A program made the translations under genes and the position numbers. Of a DNA stretch of 12,265 nucleotides, positions 6,930-12,265 are shown piece after piece. The stretch lies in NCBI GenBank assembly GCA_026770615.1, contig MU631440.1, positions 297,088 to 309,352 of the forward strand. The letters are read 5' to 3'. How positions within the stretch are numbered: position 1 is the first letter of the stretch; the number at the start of each line of letters is the position of its first letter. Origin of the DNA: Pavlovales sp. CCMP2436. Lineage: Eukaryota > Haptophyta > Pavlovophyceae > Pavlovales. The notes under the pieces were generated by a model that worked only from the letters and a program-made list of their open reading frames with translations, had not been told where the DNA came from and did not search any database.

Positions 6930-9698
6930 ATGCGCGTCCTTGCTACCGTGACGTTGTGCCTACTCCTCTTCGCGTCATTGGTGGCGACGGTCAGCGATCG
7001 GGGCAACTGCAGCGCCTGCCGCGCGCTCAACCCGAATGCCGCCGGCACGGCAAGCTGGGTGCATGTGCAGAGCAAAAAGCTACACTGCGCGTCCGACGCG
7101 CACGAAGAAGTGCGGGAGAAGTCGGCGAAGATGATGACTGACGGCATGGCATACACCCAGATCCAGTTCCCGGGGCAGCACTGGGACATGCGCTCCTGGA
7201 GGCGGCCGAGCGACAAGCAGCTCTTCTACCCGTGGGTGTTCTCCAAGACGCTCAAGCACGACGCTGAGACTGGCCTCCCCTCGGTCCAGGACGTCAAGAC
7301 CCTCCTCGCGGCCGTGCAGTGCCCGTCTGCGGCCTCCGTGGCAGCCATCGCGCTCAACCCGCTCAGCCAGCGCAAGCTCGAGGGCATCGTCAACGGCTTC
7401 GACTTCACTATGATGGGTGGCGACCCACGCGCGCCGCACACGCCCATCGTCTGGCCGGTCGACTCGGCGGAGCACGCGTTTGAGATGGCCGAGGTCTATG
7501 CAATGCAGCTCCTGCGCGACACGAATTTAATTATGTGGGAGAGCTCCACCAAGGTCCACGCCATCATTGACTTCCTCAACGGCTTCGCGGCGAAGACGAC
7601 CGCGCCCACTGTCAACGGCCGAATCACGCCTCGGACTCTGCTACGCGGCGGAGTCCCGGGCTGCACCATTGGGCCGTATGTCTCGCAATTCATGCTTCAC
7701 GACTTCTGTGTGTGCTTGCCTTCCGTCGCCACCCTGCTCGCCACACCGTTTCTGACCCTTTCCCACCCTCTTCTCCTATGTGCAGGGTACGGAGGAATCC
7801 ACTTCGTCCAGAACTATCTGGTCGAGCTGGACAAGAACAACGGCTTGACCTGGCAAGGTGCGTTCCCTGTTCTTTCCCTTGCTCAAGGTCTACACATGAA
7901 TTCTGTCATCTATTAGATTCTCGTTGACTGTCTGCTGCCTCGGTCCTCTCCTGCTCTTTCTGCGGAATGTGCTGCGTCACAGGGTGGCTTGACATCCAAG
8001 ACGGCGTCACCGACGACTCGCAGAAGCTCTCAACAGGCGAGGCCGTCCGCGCGCATAGCCCGCGGGTGCTTGGTGCGTGCTACACTCCTAATCTCTTGCA
8101 CCGAGCGAACACCGCCGCACCTGCCTGCCCCCAATTTATGGCGCCAACAACCACCGCCTCGCCTTTGCCCCCTTCCCTGGCTGAACTTTCCAGGCTCCAA
8201 CGTGCACTTCGACGCGCCATACGGCTGGTACTTCAACGCTGCCCAAATCGCCGTGCAGATGGGCATCGGCGTGACTGGAATTCAGTCCACCCAATCCACT
8301 TCCTGGGCGACCGCAGGCTATGTCGGTGCGTGCGCGCCACCATCACCCCGCTCGACGCTCGAGGATTGCACACTAGCTTACCACCGTTTATTCTGCCTCT
8401 GTGCGCAGACATGTTCTCAAGTGTCGCCCACGTCGCGCTCAATGCGCTGAGAGTCGCGTGGCACAGTAAGTGGTCGATGATCATGAAGATTCGCCCCGAG
8501 GTCTTCGCGCAGCGGCTCGAGCTCGCACGTAAGTTCCCCAAGCTCGTCAACGGGAGGCGCCCGATCCCGGGGCTCGCAGAGATCAAGCAGAACATGCAGG
8601 CTGCTGGCGGCCTCCTGCAGATGGTGCTCAACGACAACAAAAATCGGACAGGAGGACAGGAGTCTCTCTTGCTTGCCCTGCAGTACCCCGAGGGCTCGTC
8701 AACGCACCCTTCGCTCCCGGCTGGCCACGCAACTGTCGCCGGCGCATGCGTGACGGTCCTCAAGGCGATGCTCGAGACGCTCGTAGAAGGTCCGAACGGC
8801 GAGCTCGTTCCGCTGAAATGGGGCAGCGCAACTCGGAAGACCGTGCAGGCGAGCGCGCTGGGCGACGCGCTGATCGCGTACGAGGGCGAGGACGCCGCCG
8901 AGATGACAGTCAACGGAGAGCTGAACAAGCTTGCCTCTAACATCGCTTTCAGTCGGAATTGGGCGGGCGTCCACTTCCGCACGGACGGTGCGCGCGCAAA
9001 TATGTTGTACTGTCTCCTGAACCCCACACCCACCAGCAGCACTCACTCAACGCTGCCTTGGCCCCTCGCCTAACGCCACCCCTCGCTCGCCCCTCTGGTC
9101 CCGACCGACCGCAGGCGATGGAGGGATGCTCCTCGGGGAGGAGCACGGTATCGCATACCTGGTCGACAAGGCGCGCGAGTATCGCGACAACGGGCACGGC
9201 ATGTTCAACGGGTGGCTTCTCGAGAAATTTAGCGGCGATATCGTGCGCATCACCTCGCAGAGCGTCGCGCCTGTCCCGCGGCCGCCAAATCCTCCCCCGA
9301 ACCCGCCGAACCCACCTCCCTCTCCACTGCCAAGCCCGCCGCCGCTCAGCCCTCCGCCACCGAGTCCGCCTCCCTCTCCGCCGCCAAGCCCGCCGCCACT
9401 CAGCCCTCCGCCGCCGAGTCCGCCTCCCTCTCCGCCGCCAAGCCCCCCGCCGCCGTCGGCGCCACCAAGTCCTCCCCCGGCACCACCGTCGAGTCCAACT
9501 TCATCTCCGCCGCCAAGCCCGCCGCCGCTCAGCCTGCCGCTTTCGTCGCCGACGCCACCGCCGAGTCCGCCTCCCTCTCCGCCGCCAAGCTCATCACCGC
9601 TCAGGCCCTCGCCACCGATTCCGCCTCCGAGTCCGTCGCCGCCGCCGAGCCAATATGCCAGTATCTCCACCCGAATGCGGCGTTTGCGCGGCCGCTAG
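6930..9698 (+). CDS. Vanadium-dependent haloperoxidase, secreted, with Pro-rich tail
   Basis: Vanadium haloperoxidases use vanadate and H2O2 to oxidise bromide, iodide or chloride to hypohalous acid; algal members are usually extracellular. Proposed exons are 6930-7707, 7786-7857, 7983-8072, 8194-8325, 8409-8987 and 9115-9698, giving 744 aa with a TAG stop. All five introns are GT-AG and phase 1. Residues 1 to about 22 form a signal peptide (hydrophobic LATVTLCLLLFASLVA core). The vanadate site is complete in order and spacing: K378 and R386 (KWSMIMKIRPE), the loop PAGH with G463 and catalytic H464, then R540 and H546 (RNWAGVHFRTD). The loop residue before Gly, Ser in the classic brown-algal enzyme, is Ala462. 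GPYVSQF and the VHFDAPY stretch also fit the family. Residues 605 to about 731 are Pro/Ser-rich, followed by a basic tail (RMRRLRGR). The ATG at 6930 is preferred because it starts the signal peptide. Halide preference cannot be read from sequence. It is divergent from the gene at 6157. Confidence 0.92.
9280..9660 (+). repeat. 54-bp tandem repeat encoding the Pro/Ser tail
   Basis: Within the last haloperoxidase exon a 54-bp (18-codon) unit starting CAAGCCCGCC recurs at 9331, 9385 and 9439, with shifted copies near 9513 and 9585. It encodes SPPP, PPLSPPPPSPPP-type blocks like those of hydroxyproline-rich glycoproteins and pherophorin-type wall proteins. Proline codons are varied (CCG, CCT, CCA, CCC), so the tail is not a simple triplet expansion. 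Long open frames on the other strand and in other frames here are composition artefacts. Confidence 0.85.
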
Positions 9699-10057
9699 AA
9701 TGCAGCAACCGCTAGACCGGGCAGGTCTCAGCACTCTCAGCGTTTGGCGTGGCGAGCCCCCCGCGCACTATCTGACCCAATCTCGTCGAGACGCACACCT
9801 ATACGATTCTAATACCAGCTAGCTTTGATCGTTGGCGCTGCGGCATGTATATATATAATATATAATATACTCCTGATAGGGATTCAAGCTGGCGTCTGAC
9901 TGTTCTCAATGTTGTGCTGGTCTAAGCGCTGCGCCGCCCATTGCCTGCTGCGTGCCTTAGTCGGCTGCGTAATATACATATATATATATATATATATATG
10001 GCCAGTGTCGGGGTCCGATATTTGGGATTTTAAAAACTTAAGGACTTTGTACTGAAA
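9699..10057. other. Intergenic spacer with AT dinucleotide tracts
   Basis: No gene is visible. It contains TATATA tracts at about 9846-9870 and 9972-9999, flanking a ~100-bp unique stretch. No polyadenylation signal can be assigned with confidence to the haloperoxidase. Confidence 0.6.
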
Positions 10058-10089
10058 ATGGGCTTAAATTCAGGTCCAGGTTTCGGGGC

Positions 10090-10115
10090 GGGCGCCTATG
10101 TGACAGAGGGCGGCG
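10090..10115. repeat. 26-bp direct repeat, left copy
   Basis: Identical over 26 bases to 10906-10931 (starting GGGCGCCTATGTGACAGAG), 816 bp away, with the nuclease gene in between. On the minus strand this copy also reads as a Pro-rich frame ending ...PPPSVT and TAG, the same ending as the gene at 11127-10912. Its second half forms one arm of the hairpin at 10099-10129. Confidence 0.9.
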
Positions 10116-10260
10116 GGGCGTCTGTCACACCGGGCGTCAGAGGGCCTTCTGGCGGGAGATTTGAACTGGGGGTGGGGCCCCCGGGGGGGCCAACGGGCGG
10201 GGGGGCGGACGGGGGGGGCCCGGACAAGATTCTAGGAATCTCTAGTTTTATGTAGATAAA
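10096..10260 (-). pseudogene. Possible relic of a Pro-rich gene 3' end
   Basis: A minus-strand frame open from about 10260 to a TAG at 10096-10098 encodes a Pro/Gly-rich tail (LSGPPPSAPPPVGPPGG, ending TDAPPPSVT). It has no ATG. Its ending matches the tail of the gene at 11127-10912 (PSPPSVT and TAG) within the 26-bp repeat, and both have GGCCAACGGG-type G-rich DNA. This suggests a duplicated or displaced 3' end, but the G-run composition could also produce an open frame by chance. Confidence 0.3.
10099..10129. repeat. Perfect 9-bp hairpin
   Basis: TGTGACAGA at 10099-10107 and TCTGTCACA at 10121-10129 are exact reverse complements with a 13-nt G-rich loop. The right-hand copy of the direct repeat has only the first arm. 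Confidence 0.8.
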
Positions 10261-10380
10261 TTACAATTTGGCGTAAGTACCCGTACTCGTATCGGGATAG
10301 CTCATATTTCACTACTGGTCCGGTACTTTACGGACACTGATACATTCTAGTTATTTTTTTCTGTAGCTCATATCAGTGAA

Positions 10381-10899
10381 ATGCGGACGTGTATGTCGGA
10401 GGGCTGTGGACGTGTGTCGTACATGCACAAGTTCTGCAATGTGTGCCGCTACCGCGCGAACAAGGACAAGGCGTGCGCGACCGAGGGGTGCAAGCTCAAG
10501 CCAGGCTGCCATGAGCGCTGCGTGATGTGCCGGCTCCCGGCACATGCTAGGCGCTGCAGCCGCTGCGGCATGCAGGCTTGGCACACTCGGGGCTCGACGT
10601 GCTGCTACATGTGCAAGTCCTGGCGTAATCTCGGCAGGCGGCGCGACATCAAAATAAGCTTCACGAAATTCGAGTTCCTGCGCCTGTTCCACGAGGCCGG
10701 CAAATGCCCGGACACGGGGCACATTTTCGACGACAGCAGCCCGGACAGGATGATGCGCAAGTCGCCAGACCGCATCGACAATGCCAAGGGCTACGAGCCG
10801 GGCAACGTGCGCGTCACAACTTGGCGCGCCAACTCCGATCGCGGTAAAACACCACTCGACCAATGGCTGCCCAAGGCCGCCGAGCGCTACAAGCTTTAA
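10381..10899 (+). CDS. HNH-like endonuclease with three N-terminal zinc knuckles
   Basis: A 172-aa intronless protein. The N-terminal half has three cysteine clusters: C4-x4-C9-x9-C19-x2-C22, C32-x4-C37-x9-C47-x2-C50 and C59-x2-C62-x12-C75-x2-C78. The first two are clear tandem copies, and all could bind zinc and DNA or RNA. The C-terminal half resembles small HNH/His-Me-finger nucleases of phages and large DNA viruses: CPDTG (109-113), SPDRIDN (128-134), KGY (136-138), GNVRV (141-145) and WRAN (148-151). In this subgroup the canonical first His is replaced by the Asp/Arg of the DRID block, so activity is plausible but unproven. Such nucleases act in homing or self-spreading. It ends 12 bp from the stop of the convergent gene at 11127-10912 and lies between the two 26-bp repeats. 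The ATG at 10381 follows an AT-rich leader. Confidence 0.75.
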   Translation: MRTCMSEGCGRVSYMHKFCNVCRYRANKDKACATEGCKLKPGCHERCVMCRLPAHARRCSRCGMQAWHTRGSTCCYMCKSWRNLGRRRDIKISFTKFEFLRLFHEAGKCPDTGHIFDDSSPDRMMRKSPDRIDNAKGYEPGNVRVTTWRANSDRGKTPLDQWLPKAAERYKL

Positions 10900-10905
10900 G
10901 ACATG

Positions 10906-10931
10906 GGGCGCCTATGTGACAGAGGGCGGCG
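10906..10931. repeat. 26-bp direct repeat, right copy
   Basis: Identical to 10090-10115. It begins 7 bp after the nuclease stop codon and contains the TAG stop of the convergent minus-strand gene (10912-10914). Confidence 0.9.
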
Positions 10932-11127
10932 AGGGCCAACGGGGCGGGGCAGGGGGGGCGGGGGGGGCCGCGACCGCGTTGAGCGTCTCCGTGAGCGCGG
11001 AGTGGAAGGTCGCCGCGATCTTGTAGAGGCCGCGCTCGTACGAGCACCCAGAGCACGGGCAGAGCGGCGGGGAGCCGCCCAGGGGCAGCCCGACGAGCGC
11101 GAAGACGTGCGACACGGACGAGTGCAT
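10912..11127 (-). CDS. Small unknown protein, 71 aa, Pro-rich C-terminus
   Basis: The minus-strand frame from ATG 11127 to TAG has strongly G/C third positions across the first 50 codons. It encodes a Cys-containing segment (PPLCPCSGCSYERGLYKI), then a helix-like stretch (TFHSALTETLNAV) and a tail of Pro/Ala repeats ending PSPPSVT. The frame is open upstream of the Met to about 11240, so an earlier start or exon is possible. I recognise no family. It converges on the nuclease gene with 12 bp between stops. The Pro tail coincides with a G/C-run region, so its length may be unstable. Confidence 0.5.
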   Translation of the reverse strand: MHSSVSHVFALVGLPLGGSPPLCPCSGCSYERGLYKIAATFHSALTETLNAVAAPPAPPAPPRWPSPPSVT

Positions 11128-11305
11128 GGTGGAATAGAGTGTCGCTCGGGGTTTGTCACGAATCGCGCCGTTTGCCGAACCGAGTTTTAAATGTTTTGGC
11201 CCCGGGTTTGAAATCAGGTTTATAATTAAAGATTAATAGTGTGCGGGTCACCTGATTGCCCTGAGTTTCAAAAAATAAGGCTGATTGACCCAAACTCCTT
11301 TTGTC
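11128..11305. other. AT-rich spacer
   Basis: This stretch lies between the start of the small minus-strand gene and the duplicated structured unit. It becomes AT-rich from 11186 onward. AACTCCTTTT at 11293-11302 is the reverse complement of AAAAGGAGTT at 11343-11352 in the next repeat unit. No gene is evident. Confidence 0.5.
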
Positions 11306-11520
11306 GAGAAACTCCACGGGACGGAGTTTCTCAGTACGATTAAAAAGGAGTTCCTGAGGCCGTCGACAAATCTGTGGCCATACATTGGTCACGGACTGGG
11401 CATGTGCATTTCCATTTCCCCTTATCATGTTGTTCGACCCGGGAAGAACTCCGCCTTTTAGGAGTTTCTTTTTTTTATTTTTTTTAAAAAAAATAAGAGA
11501 GAGTAGGAAAAGCATGGCAA
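11306..11520 (+). repeat. Structured duplicated unit, copy 1
   Basis: A 215-bp unit repeated at 11534-11746 with a 228-bp offset and about three substitutions plus small poly-T/A length differences. Internal structure: a 10-bp stem GAGAAACTCC/GGAGTTTCTC (11306-11315 with 11323-11332), a 7-bp outer pair GGAGTTC/GAACTCC (11347-11353 with 11446-11452), a 7-bp hairpin GTGGCCA/TGGTCAC (11374-11392, one G-T pair), a B-box-like GTTCGACCC (11432-11440), then T-runs at 11467-11485 and a purine leader ending in ATGGCAA (11514-11520). It could be a Pol III-transcribed or SINE-like RNA unit, or a duplicated promoter/leader. Confidence 0.7.
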
Positions 11521-11533
11521 TTAGCTCATTTAT

Positions 11534-11746
11534 GAGAAACTCCTCGGGACGGAGTTTCTCAGTACGATTAAAAAGGAGTTCCTGAGGCCGTCGACAAATC
11601 TGTGGCCATACATTGGTCACGGTCTGGGCATGTGCATTTCCATTTCCCCTTATCATGTTGTTCGACCCGGGAAGAACTCCGCCTTTTAGGAGTTTCTTTT
11701 TTTTCTTTTTAAAAAAAAATAAGAGAGAGTAGGAAAAGCATGGCAA
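11534..11746 (+). repeat. Structured duplicated unit, copy 2
   Basis: Second copy of 11306-11520, 13 bp after it. All stems are conserved; the substitutions I see fall in loop or unpaired bases (ACGGGAC to TCGGGAC; CGGACTGGG to CGGTCTGGG). Its terminal ATGGCAA provides an in-frame upstream ATG (11740) for the small membrane protein gene; the same ATG in copy 1 opens only a 23-codon frame. Confidence 0.7.
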
Positions 11747-11769
11747 ATATTCGGGGCTGGCGGTTACAC

Positions 11770-11979
11770 ATGGACGCGATCGCCGTCATTGCGGCAGGTG
11801 CATTGGGCTATACGGTTTGGCAAGGCGTGCGCTCGGGGGGGCCGCTCAGGGACGCCGTCGAAGTGCGCGTATCCGCGCGCCCGGTGGAGGCCGTCGCCGC
11901 ACAGTTACCGGACACCAGCAGCACAAGCTCGGCGGCGGTTCAGGCAAAGGCAGTCGCAAGCGTGGCCGGCGGTATTTAA
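11770..11979 (+). CDS. Small single-pass membrane protein, about 69-79 aa
   Basis: A hydrophobic N-terminal helix (DAIAVIAAGALGYTVW) is followed by a basic/polar Ala-, Val- and Ser-rich soluble part ending SVAGGI and TAA. The frame is open from ATG 11740, inside the end of repeat copy 2, but the codon bias and membrane helix begin at ATG 11770, which I prefer. It has no recognised family. It converges on the partial gene at 12265-12111, whose C-terminal helix has a similar AGAxGY motif. Small membrane proteins of this kind are common in large DNA virus genomes, but that is context only. Confidence 0.5.
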   Translation: MDAIAVIAAGALGYTVWQGVRSGGPLRDAVEVRVSARPVEAVAAQLPDTSSTSSAAVQAKAVASVAGGI

Positions 11980-12110
11980 ATAAAACTGTAAGATTTTCTA
12001 ATTTTAATTTCGGGTTCGAATTTTAAAGCTGAACGACTGGGTCAACGACGATGGATGGCGCCATTTGCGCCGCCGCACCGTCCGCGCCGTCGCCCGCCTC
12101 GCTCGCGGAA

Positions 12111-12265
12111 TTAGAGGAGCGCGTAGCCGATGGCGCCCGCAAGCAGTGGGACCAGGGCAAAGTGCAGCTGCGTCTTGCGCTCGGGCTCCGGCGTTGATTC
12201 CGGGTCCGGGTGGAAGCCCTTGATCGTCCCCTCCTCCGTGAAGAAGCAGGCCGGCGTCTTGAGCG
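12111..12265 (-). CDS. 3' end of a C-terminally anchored membrane protein (partial)
   Basis: The last 50 codons of a minus-strand gene that enters from the right edge and ends at TAA (12111-12113). Third positions are G/C in about nine of ten codons. The protein reads as a soluble segment (CFFTEEGTIKGFHPDPES), a Pro/Glu/Arg/Lys linker and a C-terminal hydrophobic helix (LHFALVPLLAGAIGYALL) at the very end, as in tail-anchored proteins. The start lies outside the window. I recognise no family. A plus-strand frame at 12051-12197 overlaps it and is less biased. Confidence 0.6.
   Translation of the reverse strand, partial: LKTPACFFTEEGTIKGFHPDPESTPEPERKTQLHFALVPLLAGAIGYALL

Noticed and set aside
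9047..9670. Minus-strand 207-codon Gly-rich frame and plus-strand Arg-rich frame
   Set aside because: They are antisense and shifted readings of the haloperoxidase Ser-Pro repeats.
9885..9955. tRNA-like remnant on the minus strand (GGCGCAGCGCTTAGACC, then CTTGAATCCC)
   Set aside because: It resembles A- and B-box sequences, but the T-stem and acceptor stem do not pair; at most a decayed SINE-like fragment.
10058..10255. Plus-strand 65-codon Gly-rich frame
   Set aside because: It is driven by G-runs and a direct repeat; there is no independent coding evidence.
11347..11452. tRNA gene inside the duplicated unit (7-bp closing stem plus TTCGACC loop)
   Set aside because: The T-stem does not pair, the span is 106 nt and no anticodon arm can be drawn, so it is treated as a structured repeat only.
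12051..12197. Plus-strand 48-codon frame starting MDGAICAAAPS
   Set aside because: It overlaps the minus-strand partial gene, which has stronger third-position bias and a clear C-terminal membrane helix.

Overview
The window looks like nuclear DNA of a eukaryotic microalga. Genes are split by spliceosomal GT-AG introns, exons are very GC-rich with strongly G/C third positions, introns and spacers carry microsatellites, and one gene is a secreted vanadium haloperoxidase with a long Ser-Pro wall-type tail. I cannot fix the lineage (haptophyte, pelagophyte, prasinophyte and dinoflagellate all fit). There are no bacterial operon features, rRNA, convincing tRNA or CRISPR.

Left half (about 240-6157, minus strand): one long gene of unknown function. 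I reconstruct eight exons (6157-4727, 4181-4074, 3802-3715, 3181-3057, 2956-2873, 2645-2173, 1904-1805, 1274-1119). Their splice phases agree at every junction (0,0,1,0,0,2,0) and give 854 residues. Its introns are AT-rich, 100-545 bp, full of simple repeats, and several contain extra copies of the sequence around their own splice sites. One intron holds an in-frame exon ending in a stop (4514-4362), an alternative C-terminus or poison exon. Further left, 511-1012 is a ~100-bp tandem array with a conserved dyad, and 240-389 is another likely exon.

Middle (6158-9698): a 772-bp spacer with three diverged copies of a ~36-bp repeat separates this gene from a divergently transcribed vanadium-dependent haloperoxidase. 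That gene has six exons and 744 aa, with five short introns (78-127 bp), all phase 1 and all starting GTGTGT, GTGCGT or GTGCGC. A signal peptide, the catalytic domain with the vanadate-site residues, and a ~127-residue Pro/Ser tail are visible.

Right end (about 10058-12265): a different style of DNA. Short intronless genes lie on alternating strands, some nearly abutting. They are a zinc-knuckle HNH-like nuclease (10381-10899), a convergent small gene (11127-10912), a small one-pass membrane protein (11770-11979) and the 3' end of a second small membrane protein (12265-12111, minus). A 26-bp perfect direct repeat brackets the nuclease gene, and a ~215-bp structured unit is duplicated upstream of the small membrane gene. 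I infer, without proof, a mobile or endogenous-virus-derived segment next to ordinary host genes.
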